Of a stretch of 64,000 bases of DNA, positions 20,201 to 30,620 are shown in pieces. The notes under the pieces were generated by a model. That model saw only the letters and a program-made list of their open reading frames with translations. It was not told the DNA's origin and searched no databases. The stretch lies in NCBI GenBank assembly GCA_907165135.1, contig OU015567.1:7941001-8005000 (forward strand), in the 5' to 3' direction. This DNA comes from Oikopleura dioica. Taxonomy: Eukaryota; Chordata; Appendicularia; Copelata; Oikopleuridae. Numbering within the stretch: the first letter of the stretch is position 1; each line of letters starts with the position of its first letter. The translations under genes were made by a program, and so were the position numbers.

Positions 20201-20879
20201 CGCACGAGGAATGCTTGATGCTCAAGGAATGGTTTCTTATAAAGATATAAATAACATTCAAGTGACAAGTTTATTAATGATTATGAGCATATGGGTGGAC
20301 TTGCTGAGTCATGATTCCTAGAAATCTTTATGGAGCAAGCTCCATTTTCGCCTTGTCACGATGTCATTGATCCTGATCCATTTTATCATGCTTGCATCCA
20401 GGTTTGTTCCGTCTCTTAGCCACGAAATCACCTTCTTACAGGATCGATGCAGAACTTTTGGAGCAAAGCCCGTCTGCGAAATTCTTGAAGCATACTCTTT
20501 AGAGTGTCACAGGACAAGTTAGAATTTTGATTAATAAATCATGTATGCTTTGACATAAGTTTTTCAACTCAAATAAGAGCAAATGTGCGATTACGATGGA
20601 GAATGCAGTCGAATTGCTTCAAAACGTGTCCGAAGCCGTTCATCTGGTCAGACTGCGGAAAGCCTTGCGATGCTTCTTGTGGTGATCTGAATCCACAGTG
20701 CGAAGGAAAATGCGTTCCTGGTTGTCGCTGCCCAGCTGGCCTCGTTAAGGTTCTCACAATTTCTTGAGCAAATTGAACAAACGTTATTCTAGCACGCTGG
20801 AGGCTGCACAAAGCCAGAATATTGTCCAAACTACACTCCGCCGCCAGTTGATTTCGACGACGATACTGCCTGTATCTAA
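17274..20879 (+). CDS. secreted VWC-VWD-C8-TIL protein, BMPER/crossveinless-2-like
   Basis: BMPER/Cv-2 proteins bind BMPs outside cells. Domain pieces appear in the right order. A hydrophobic start (MRLVAAIVG, exon at 17274) is followed by VWC segments: SFDPCVIGTC with KCNICPKDCI and CCPTCHC (about 17800-18045); CCPMCDYC with KKCICNKG (18320-18530); and CESCECRDGQITC (18600-18760). Next comes a VWD domain, from YGKGHILTIDGNV (18880) through GLYVLIG and LRLNGMDMGLP (19360-19500). A C8 segment APFSPCHDVIDPDPF (20340) precedes a TIL domain with CGKPCDASC, CVPGCRCPAGL and GGCTKPEYCP. It ends TAA 20877-20879. Several junctions do not close with GT...AG and at least one fits GA...AG (19081-19143). 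Exon limits are therefore partial, and the first exons might belong to a separate small gene. The alternative is a lineage-specific mucin-like house or matrix protein. Confidence 0.6.
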
Positions 20880-21103
20880 ATTTATTCATTCGTATGATAA
20901 TAAATCATACACACAATTTAAACAGAATATTTTTATAGGAGCACCATCGCATCTGCCCCCTAATAAATTTCTTGAGCGCAACTTTTTAAACTGTTTATTT
21001 GAGTCGCAATAAAAGTCGCTGGAGCTCAAATCACTGAGCTAACATATTGATATAAATTCTTGTTTACGGACTTTTTGCCATTCCTTCGAGTGCCAAGATA
21101 AAA

Positions 21104-21747
21104 ATGAAAAGGGACATTTGGACAGTCCTTGGCATTATAAGCTTTATTTTCTTCGTTCTAGGAGCACCTGCGTTATTTTATTTTGGATTTTGGATTCCCA
21201 AAGAGATTGAAAAAGGTAAAAAGAATGCACGTGGTGTTTTACAGTCCGCGTATTTCAGCGGCTGCTGAAGAAGAAGGAAGAACTCTCATCGCAAGCGCGT
21301 GGGTCTTTCAATACCCTCTGCAACCTTATGGCAACAGGTTCAAACTAAGCGCTACCGAAAACGGCAATCAGCTTCATTATTTCGTGCTGAATGCTTTGCA
21401 GAAAGGACTGATAAAGAAATTTGACTTCTCTTATGAAGACGGTATTATTTCCTGCAAAACAATCAATGAAAGTTGATCTAGGAGGACAAGAGCAATGCGA
21501 AAATCTTGGATTAAAATTCTATGACTATTTTGACGCCCATGATTCGAACAAAACCGAATGGCTTTTCGACGAAAGCGGACATCCTTCACTCGATAGCTGC
21601 CTATTCAATCCACTAAAGTACGAATGTAATGACTTACAACCATATCATCAAGGTGGAACCTCGGTCGATCAATCTACTGTTGATGCGATTAATGACATCT
21701 TAACGCAGAAGGAGGATCCCGAATGTCATGGAATACTAGATGAATAA
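21104..21747 (+). CDS. single-pass membrane-anchored protein with degenerate EF-hand-like region
   Basis: Exons 21104-21215, 21259-21441 and 21482-21747 join in frame. An N-terminal signal anchor (VLGIISFIFFVLGAPALFY) precedes an ectodomain of about 150 residues. The stretch FDAHDSNKTEWLFDESG resembles an EF-hand loop of the MCFD2 type, but the following loop is not clear. Cysteines are few. The family is not identified. It lies in the block of secreted and membrane proteins between 17 and 26 kb. Confidence 0.5.
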
Positions 21748-21808
21748 TGAATTATAAATTAAAGAAAGTAAAGCCATAAAATTCGAGTATTCCTGGAAAA
21801 GGAGGAAA

Positions 21809-22771
21809 ATGATCATCGTGAGGTGTGAGAACATAGAAGGAATCTATACCCCTAGAATGGCGTACGAGAATTACGAAGAGGCAGTCGAACAGTGCAATTC
21901 AATTGGCATGCGTCTGATTGAAAATTTAAATTTTTCAAAATTTCGAGGTTTTCAAATGAAAATATTTTTCGTAAAACATTTAATACATTTTAGAAATCGA
22001 CATTGATGATGATCAAATTCCGGTGTGGGAAAGAGACTTCTGGCTTGACAAGACCGTCGACGATCTGGGTGACCTTGAAAAAGAACAGGTTCAAGCGAAG
22101 ATGAATTCGACAAAAGTAGTGACATCTTACCACCCATCTGGTTTCATGGAGTGTTACTCTCAAAGGTGATGTCGGAGTTTCTATTTCTTTTTTATTAAAA
22201 ATAAAGCATTGCGTATAATTCCGCAAATTTTTCCGAAATGAGGACCTACGTCTGCGCTGATGACATGCTGACGGATGATGGAAAGCTAAAAATCAAGAAC
22301 GTAATCACGAAGAAATTCGCTGATGATTGCGATTATCTCCCGATTAATAAAACATTTCTCGATAGCTTTGGCGTCTCGGAAGGAAAAAACAGGAGAGCCT
22401 TCTACTATGTTTTAATTGAACTCATAAAATGAATTTGCGGAGCCTAAAATAGACTAGAAGCTAACATTGAAGTTGTGTCTAACTGGGAAGTCGCTGCTAA
22501 TAGAGAGTTATTCTCAATTTTAACTCCGACTCCTGAAAATAATGAGAACATAACTTGGTGCTGGTAAGACTTTTCTCGCTTTCCGAAATCGATGCTTACT
22601 GTTGCTCAGGGGCTCTCCGAAACCGTTGAATCGGTTGGTTGCAACATTTGATGAGAACAAACAGTTGAATTACAAACTTATTTCCGAAGAACAACAGTAA
22701 GTCATCTACAAATTTTTTTCACTGAACTTGATTTCAGGGCGAAAACTCTTTGCGAAAAGAAGTCGGCCTGA
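21809..22771 (+). CDS. C-type-lectin-like protein, multi-exon, model incomplete
   Basis: The first segment has YENYEEAVEQCNSIGMRLIE, the usual CTLD opening with the first conserved Cys. Exons include 21809-21950 (approx.), 22004-22165 (approx.), a part with TYVCADD (about 22240), 22462-22563 with NITWCW, 22609-22697, and 22738-22771 ending TLCEKKSA then TGA. The W-C-W and LCEKK elements fit the second half of a CTLD, although no glycan-binding EPN/WND motif is evident. The signal peptide and some middle junctions are unresolved, so the start at 21809 may be internal. Confidence 0.45.
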
Positions 22772-23521
22772 GAAGAAAAGTCAAGAGTTTAAATCTTCTT
22801 TGAAATTTTTCATTAATAAACATGATCTTTCCGAAACGAATGTCTTTCTTGGGGAGATGAGAACGAGTTCGATAAGATATGTTGTGAACATGATTCTTGC
22901 TTGCGTCTGAAAAATAGCAGCTGGGTAAAGAGATATGCTTCCTTGTTCGAGGGAATGCCAAGATCTGACGACAGTTATTCTGTATTTCTTTATTTTGTGT
23001 GCAAACCTCGGCTTTTTTGAGAAGATGGGAGGAAACGATCTTGGACTTACGCTGAAAATTCGATAATCTAATTTGCACCAAGACGCTATAGAAAAGGCAG
23101 CCAGTGGCTATTGATCGGATTACTAAAGTGGCAAAAAGCCATAATGACTCTACCGGAGGATTTATCAAACCGCAATCGAACATTTATCAACTCATCAAAA
23201 AGTAACTAAATGAGTTTCTGCGTATTCTTCTTACGGAGATTTACGCCTAATAACTGACATGAATCTCCAAGAAATCTTTGCAACATCGGACCCGATATTT
23301 ACCATGTTCAGGAAGTGAACATTAACTGATTAAAAAACGTTCGCTATAGACGAATTAATCCAATAATGTCCGGCAATCATGGATATCCCGGAGCACTCAG
23401 GTGGCGCGCGCGAGCTCGCTCCTCATGGCGCGATTGGTAAAGAAGAGTGAAATTGCCGCAATTCTATTTCTAGCTCCTCTTTTTTTTGCATTATTGGACT
23501 GAAAAATCGTCCGATAACGAG
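22772..23521. other. intergenic region, nothing recognised
   Basis: About 750 bp between the lectin-like gene and the VWA gene. Short frames occur on both strands, but none has splice support or a domain. Confidence 0.4.
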
Positions 23522-25587
23522 ATGAGCTATACAATCCTAGGGACGCTTTTTGCGCTAGTTGCGGGAGGACTATTTGTTAGTCCGTATTGGGCACCTCCTG
23601 ATGACAACGCGCTAGATTTAGAAGATGAAGTTTTGGTGAAAATTGACAGAGAGACTGTTCCTCTTTTCGAATTTCAACAAGAAGAGCTTGAAGAAAGAGA
23701 GGAAATTGATTTGATCAACGAAGAGAAAACTGAATTTAGCTCCGAAGAGGAGATAAGTTTCACGTCGGAATTCCGCGCAACGGAGCGTCCAAGTGAGTAG
23801 TCAGGAAACTGACAGCATGTCCGACAGCGGCCCCACTTTTCGCCACTCACTCTCGAGTACTTTCGGATATATTTCTTTCGAGAATCAGACCAAGATCCAA
23901 AGAATCTCATTACGCCTCAATTACCAGCGTTTCTAGCTGTTAACAGTCTTTTAGAGTGGTTTCTGCAGAATCGACTCAGAAGAGAAGGCCCCTTGGATCA
24001 TGAATTTCACAATGATCCTCGATACGCTTCCCCAGATCATGAGCTAGTGTGTTTGAAAAACAAGAAAAGAAACTTTTATATCGAAGAGACAAGAAAATCA
24101 ATCGGCTGTTGTCCCGAAGGAGATCCCAACGGAAAGCCTTTTCCTGCTGGTCAAGGTGAGCAATAACGCCCGTTTCGGTGTTCATAAAATTTAAGCCTGT
24201 TGCTGCGGTAAAATTTTCAACGAGCAGAATCAATTTTGTTGCGAAGAAACCTGTGAAGTGTTGCCTTCTGGTCCAAAAGCAAAGAAACAGTGCAAGAGAC
24301 AAAAGGGTTCAAAAGAGAAAAATGAACAGCAGCGAATCATAAATCCAACACAGAAGCCAACACCAACTTCAACAACTACTACCACATCAACCACCACTAC
24401 ATCAACTACCATTACAACATCACAACTGACAACAATTAAATCGGTATCTGTTCCACTCACTTTTACGACCTTCACAACAGAAGATTCATCACGACAGTGT
24501 CCCAAGCTCTGGGACAGGAAACCAAAGCTGATGAAAAAAGACTGCGAGCAACTTGGAAATGGAATCGAAACATGCTCGCTCTCCTGTCCAGAAGGAACAA
24601 GAGTCAATGGAACGGAGTCGCTGGCGTGTATAGGAAAGTTTTTAGCGCAAATAATAAGGTTTTTCGATGAATTTTATGAAAAACTTGGATAAAGGTGGCA
24701 CTTGGGACATGAAAGCACCCAACTGTTGCTTATCTGTCGGCTGCTCGGATGATTTCAAGCTCGACTTGTTTCTCGTCGTCGATGCTTCATCCTCAATCGG
24801 AGAAGAAAACTTCAAGTTAGGAACGGGGTTCAAGGCTAATTGGACGACGCGATTATCGCGCTCATGGAAATTCGGAAGGTCAATGACAGAGGTTGATATT
24901 TTCCTTAACCCCAAGCTTAGTCCGCCGTTTCATCAAATCCTTATCCGATTATTTCGAACTAGCGAAAGATAAAGTCCGCATTGGAATCGTATCTTTCAAC
25001 AGAAAGGTTGTCATGACGAAGACTCTCGATCAAATCCAGTCGAAGGAAGAATTGGACAAAGTCATTGAGGAACGGACTTAACAATTGATTGTGAATAATT
25101 TCATATACATTTACTAAGAAGAAAATAGATTCCCAAAGAATATCTTTCAAAAGTCTTTGACAGGAAATGCCATACACCGGCAAAGGAACAAATACTGGTC
25201 GAGCTCTACAAGCAGTTCTCGACAATGGTTTGGATAAAAATGGCGATCGACCGGGGGTTCTCAACCAGGTTAATATCTAGCGCTCGATTAATCTTTTACC
25301 TTTCATAGATTCTGGTGATTACTGATGGAAAGTCAAAGGATAACATCAAGAGACCAAGTTCTCTTTTGAAGCAAAAGGCGAAAATCATGGCAATTGGTGT
25401 TGGAACAAAACTGAGGAAAGACGGTATGAAAGAAACAAAGTCACGCCTTCTCTCATAACATGTTTTAGATCTTTACGACATCGCTTCCGATGAAAAATCG
25501 GTGTATTTTCCCGAAACATACGCAGAATTAGGAGAGTTAAAATACGTTCTATCGGATATGTATTGTCCGCCTAAATGTATTGTATAA
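23522..25587 (+). CDS. secreted galaxin-like / mucin / sushi / VWA domain protein
   Basis: A signal-type N-terminus (TILGTLFALVAGGLFV) is followed by an acidic stretch. Next is a Cys-pair repeat region (IGCCPEGDPNGKPF ... ACCCGKIFNEQNQFCC) like galaxin repeats, then a Thr-rich mucin segment. A sushi/CCP module follows (CPKLWD ... CEQLGNGIETC ... CPEGTRVNG ... GGTWD). The C-terminus is a VWA domain with a complete MIDAS: DASSSIG, Thr in GKGTNTG and Asp in VITDGKS. VWA exons start about 24695, 24910, 25165, 25313 and 25470; stop TAA 25585-25587. The product is likely an adhesive or matrix component binding divalent metal. The join after residue 90 (23793-23825) fits GA...AG or an unknown donor rather than simple GT...AG, so part of the N-terminal model is tentative. 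Confidence 0.7.
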
Positions 25588-25996
25588 TTCATTCAAAATT
25601 CATGCAGTTTATTTATTCAATCTCTTAATCTCTTTATGTAAATTTGTACATAGAAAATAACTGACAAAAATAATTGTTTATAATATTTTTTGAAAAACAA
25701 CGGGTACTGTAAAAAACTGTCCGATCAACTGGATGTGCGACATGGAGTGCAAGTACAATAATTGGCCCCAGTTGAGATTCACGAGGAGAGTTTTACGCAG
25801 CAAGAAGATATTCGCATTTGGCATCGTTCAGGAGATAATTTCGAAGAAAACAGACTGGAAATTTATTTAAAATCGACTGTCAAATGAAATACATTGATTT
25901 TCAATTTCAAATGTTCTTTTTTTTGAAAGAGAAGGGTTTTTATGAAAATATAAATTTATTCTGAAAATATTACAGCAGTGCTATTTAGAAAAATAT
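25588..25996. other. intergenic region between convergent genes
   Basis: About 400 bp of AT-rich sequence between the VWA gene (+) and ARMC3 (-) stops, with no coding support. Confidence 0.4.
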
Positions 25997-28900
25997 TCAC
26001 AGTTCGAGGTAGTCGATGAACTCGGCCGAGCCATCTTTCAATACACTTCCAGGGCTTTCCATCAGATCCACAATGTGCAAGTAGTTGTTGAGATGAACAG
26101 AGTTCCATGCGCGGCCATAGTCACCGAGTTCTGAAAAAAAGAATGGGAGAATCTATTCTACTGGATTTATTTGAGTATTGAGCAGTTTAATAAAGTCCCT
26201 AACTAAAGCCCAAGCACCGCAAAAATACTTCTGACAAGACAGTAATTTTGGCTTTTTCTTTTTTATAATCACTAAATTTTTGAGCTGTTGTCGAGTTAAA
26301 TGGCAATGATGAGACTTACCTAGAGTCGCTGGTACTCCGGTGAGATCAGCGAGCAACTTGAAGAGAAGGGCGCGTTCACGATAAAGTCCAAGCTTGAGCG
26401 ATCCAAGAGGAATGACATTTGAGGCTCTGGCTCGTTTCAACTCGACAATGTGCATTTCGTATCCGATTTTTCGCACTTGCTGTTTGGAGATTTCACCACC
26501 GAAAGTTTTGGCCACCAGCTCGCCAAGAACGCGTACATGGGTCTCGTAGCTATCATCTAAAAAAGAGAAGCTCATTTGAACTGAATTTTAAGCTATTTTT
26601 ACCTTTCAAAATAAGCGATTTAGCGGTTTCAATCAGATCGGAAAGAGCATCATCGATTCCGGAGCTTTCTTCGACCTCAGAGGCGACAGAAATTTTTGAA
26701 GCACTTGATACTAATTTCATTGACGATGCGATTCTTTCAGTTTTGTGGTCTTTTTCAACTTCTTTGAGTTCTTTTGGTTCTTTCGTCTCTTTTGATTCCT
26801 TTGATTTGTCTTTCTTCGATGATTTCGATCGTTTTTGTCTTGAGCTAAGATTTTTCAATGAAATCCTTTATTTTGGTCAATTTACCCATCAGGAGTTGAA
26901 GAAAGATCTTTTTGCGAAGCCTCGTCATCCATTTCTTTTGCATCTGATTCTTCGTTGTTCTCGAAATTTATAAGCAAAGTTGGTCTTTTATCATTTATTT
27001 TCTCATTTTCCAAGGCTTCTAGCGGCTCAAACAAGGCATCTGGAGCGACAATTCCAGTGTAATAGAAGCCCGCTAAAATGGTCTTATAGAATGATTTCTC
27101 GTTGATTTTTCTTACTTGGGATGTGATCAGACTGGTGAAGAATTCCGAGAAGCGCCAATTTCGCGGGCAGATGAAAATCCAGAATAGTTTCAAAACAACA
27201 TCGACTAGCATTCGATTTCAAATGTGGATCCAAGTTGACCTTTTGTAATTCAGCGAGACAATTAGCATCGACGATCTTGGTCGCAAAGTTTGAGTCCTTG
27301 CACAGGCTGACGATCGTATTTGAAGCGGTTATGCGTGTTTGACGATCGCGGGAGCTCAGAAGCTTGATTATATACGGCAATAGGTTTGCTTTGAGCAAAT
27401 TGTCGCGTGTCTTTGCGCAGCGAGCGTACAATGTAATAGTCTTCAAACATTTTTAGTGAGTTTTTAATATTTTCAATACCTGAAGCGATCGACGATGAAT
27501 ATCAGCAGATCTAGTTCGTGGAAGCATATCTCGAATCTTTGAAAATATGTCGCACTCGATAGCTTCTTGGTGAGCTTGGTCATCGTTGCTGATGCTCGTC
27601 AAGAGCGAGAGAATGCCAACAACGAGGTCATCGTCTTGGATTGACATCATCGGAAGGACCGTTCTGATGACGTCATTGGTGAAGATGATGCCTCGGTTCT
27701 TTGGGTGAAAGTGAACAAGTTGGGCAAGGGCGAGGATAACAAATCGACGGACCTTATGAAATCTCAACTTTTTTATTGGATGGAAAATGGTTTACCTCAA
27801 TATTTTCGGCATTCAACAATCCGATCAGCTTGAGCATAAGCCCATTGTCCGAGGCGATATCTCGGAAACTAGGCTCAATAGCGAGCGTTCGAATTGCTCG
27901 ACAAGAAGCACACTTCAGAGGGTCTGCTAATGTGAGCATTTTGACGACAAGGTCCATGATGTTTGCTTCAATGAACGGTCGGAGAACTGCTGAGCCGGCT
28001 TCTTCCGTCGCTTTGCCGAATTTGGCGACCATGTTGCAGAAGAAAACTAAAAATTTGAAAGTAAAATTGCTTTCTGTCCTGAAAAACTTACTTGAAGTTT
28101 CATCAGAGAAATTTCCTTCAGCAAGTTTGATCGCCTCAATGACTCGCACGAGCATTCCAGTTTCCTTGAAATTCTGGACGACCTTGGGGTCCTTCATGCA
28201 AGTGCCGATACATCGTAAGGCGTAGCAGTGAAGATCGGAAAACTCGTGATTTTCGATGAAAAAGACGAAGTTCTCCAGGAGCGGGCCGCTTGTAACCGTG
28301 TTCCGCGAGACATTCTCCTGCAACAGGCAGTAAACAACTTCGAGCGAAAGCTGCTGAATGAGCGGGAACTCGGAAGTCAGCTGGTCGAGAACAACTCGCA
28401 CGGCGTCGAGTGGCCCCAGCTCAGCCAAAACTTCGGGATCGTTGCAAAGACTCTTGAGCGTGACAAGAGCGTGCTTCTTTGTGTCGGGGTCGGATGAGCT
28501 GACGAGCTTGACGATGTGTGGGAGTGACTGTGCCTCGACCAGGGATTCCTTGAGCATGTATCGAGTAGACAAGTTGGCGATTGTCGCCACAGCGAATTCG
28601 GCGACGATAGGATCTTCATCTTGGACCAGTTTTGTTAAATCAACGATGAGAGTGTCTTGCTCTTTCGCCAGAAAATCTCTGATCTGTGGGACGCCGCTCA
28701 TCATGCCAAAGGCCATTCCAGCGTTTCGACGCACCGGAACATCTGGGTGATTTATCAGCTAAAAAGAAACAATTGTCGAAAGATACAAGGTATAAGAGTA
28801 TATTAATACCTTTCGCAAATAGGAGAGAGCACCCAAGTTCATCAAGTCAACACTCTTCTCCGGCCCTTTCATTGCATAATTGAAGCAAGCCTGACAACAT

Positions 28901-29189
28901 CGAGCAAGAACATCTTCCTCTGCCGTCGATAAATTAAGCACGATCGTTTTGATATTTTTGACATCGATAGAGAGCCCGTCAAACTGATTTTCCTGAATTT
29001 AGAAAACTTTTTACTTTTGACGTCAAAAATTTTCGCCTGGAAAATTTTTGCTTGTTTTTAATCTTGTTTTTAGCAATCATCATTGATTAATGATTGAATT
29101 TTTTTACAATTCGCGCTAGAAATTACCTCTGGGGCTTCCTCCTTTCCGCCCTTGGCTCCCTTATCCTTCTTGTCCTTCTTTGGTGGCAT
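25997..29189 (-). CDS. ARMC3: armadillo repeat-containing protein 3
   Basis: ARMC3 is a ciliary/sperm-associated armadillo protein. It starts at ATG 29189, directly after TTCAG|A, with a Lys-rich lead (MPPKKDKKDKG). A long series of armadillo repeats follows, e.g. VRRNAGMAFGMMSGV, FAVATIANLSTRYM and SDLHCYALRCIGTCMK. A low-complexity Lys/Glu/Ser linker (26600-26870) leads to the C-terminal EDR1-like domain typical of ARMC3: NVIPLGSLKLGLYRERALLFKLL and ELGDYGRAWNSV, ending FIDYLEL then TGA at 25997-25999. Introns are mostly short GT...AG. Repeat array plus EDR1 tail distinguishes it from other ARM proteins. Confidence 0.9.
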
Positions 29190-29779
29190 TCTGAACAAAC
29201 TGAACAAAATTCTCTGAATAAAAATAAATCTTTCGATGTTCTAGAGAAGCATTAAAAGAATTAGGAAAATATTTTGTCACAACTCATGAATTTTTCACTA
29301 CTGCGCTCACCATGACAACGAAATCTCGCTTGTGAAAATACTGACCTTGTTTCAGATTTAAAAAAATATGAAACGATATTTCATATTCCAAGTATGAAGT
29401 TCATAGTATCATTCTCGCTATGAACGGTATGAGAAACTTTTACTGAGAAATGTCGATTTTTCAACTTTGAACAAGAATCGTCACTACTAATATGGGGGTA
29501 GTTTTTCATCCAGTCAGATTCCAAAGGGTTAGTGTTCAAAAATGCCATGTTCGCCCTGTTAATCTTTGAAGTACTAATCCCATGCCGATCTGTTCGTGTG
29601 CGATGCCTGTATTTGCACCGATTACAATCAACTAGGCTTCGCGCTCCCCCGCTAAGATTATCAATTCTCACAAGCTCCCTCTCTCCCGCCATCTATGCCA
29701 CGAATTTTCGCATAAATTCTGAAATCAAAACCTCAAGAGCATTCAAAGGAAACAAAAAAAAAACTCGAAAACGCCTAAA
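29190..29779. other. intergenic region between divergent genes
   Basis: 590 bp upstream of both ARMC3 (-) and the coiled-coil gene (+). A 103-codon open frame on the minus strand (29692-29381) has no domain and no splice context. I leave it out as a gene. Confidence 0.35.
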
Positions 29780-30268
29780 ATGTGCAAATATTGTACCTCG
29801 ATCAACCCGCTTCAAGAAGCCCTCAATGGAGAAAAACGCTGCCGAAAGTACCTTTGGGACCTTGACCTCGGGATCCCGACAGTCGAGGATGATGCTCCAC
29901 CAAAGATGATAATAGAGAACGCGCTGGAGAATCAAGGCAAGGCCGCGGAGAAAAAGGACGAAGAAGTGACCCGAATAAAGGAAGAAGTTGAAAATCTCAA
30001 GGATCAACTCCAGCAGAAATCCAAGGAACTCGAAAAGGCAAAGTTGGAGAACCGACTTGACAGCATCATTCTCTGGGTCCTGGCCGACTCCATCGTCAAG
30101 TACGTAGATAAGATCGTTGTCGACGGCGACACTGCTTCAGTCAAGACAGCCAGTGACAGTGGATGCGAGAGCGAACACTTCACGCCGATCGACGAATACG
30201 AAGAACTCGCCAAAGAATCTTTCATCTTCGACTTCAACGATCAAACCGAATGGCCCGTCATTTCCTGA
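29780..30268 (+). CDS. 162-residue coiled-coil protein, unrecognised
   Basis: Single uninterrupted frame. The N-terminus MCKYCTSINPLQEAL has a CxxC. A heptad-rich Lys/Glu coiled coil spans about residues 50-95 (EEVTRIKEEVENLKDQL). A short hydrophobic helix SIILWVLADSIVKYV follows, and the tail is acidic with Asp/Glu clusters, ending EWPVIS then TGA. I find no family match. The codon pattern and amino-acid order look like real protein rather than chance. No intron is needed. Confidence 0.6.
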   Translation: MCKYCTSINPLQEALNGEKRCRKYLWDLDLGIPTVEDDAPPKMIIENALENQGKAAEKKDEEVTRIKEEVENLKDQLQQKSKELEKAKLENRLDSIILWVLADSIVKYVDKIVVDGDTASVKTASDSGCESEHFTPIDEYEELAKESFIFDFNDQTEWPVIS

Positions 30269-30395
30269 GTTAAAATCGCCCTGTAACTATGACAGTATTA
30301 TTTCCATTGCAACCGCATTTTCATGTGCTCATTTTTTTCACTGAAATTTCTTCGATTCATACAATAAATACTCAGAAATAAATGAGCTGCTTTCT

Positions 30396-30620
30396 TTATT
30401 TTAATAATCCAGCAATAAAATCTTGAGCAGAAGCGAGAGATAATTTGTCAAACTGCAAGGAGTTCAGAGATCCATCTCGAGTTAGTTTTTTCAGGGCAAA
30501 GGCAAGTGAGTTGTCTGAGTCTATTCCCAAGGTCCACAACTAAAGTTCAATGCCAGCAAATAGAATTCGCCAGATTCTTGTTTGTCAGAGTCTGATATCT
30601 ACGGTAACTATTGCTGTCAT
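30396..30620 (-). CDS. possible small two-exon gene, 53 residues
   Basis: Exon 30539-30396 is open with plausible protein composition (SDNSLAFALKKLTRDG ... QDFIAGLLK, then TAA) and follows an ACTTTAG acceptor. Joining it to 30620-30603 (MTAIVT) through a 63-bp GT...AG intron gives a complete frame. It may instead be the last exon of a longer gene whose upstream exons I cannot identify. It is convergent with the coiled-coil gene. Confidence 0.3.

Noticed and set aside
29381-29692. 103-codon minus-strand frame between ARMC3 and the coiled-coil gene
   Set aside because: No domain, no splice context, overlaps the probable divergent promoter; kept out for lack of support.
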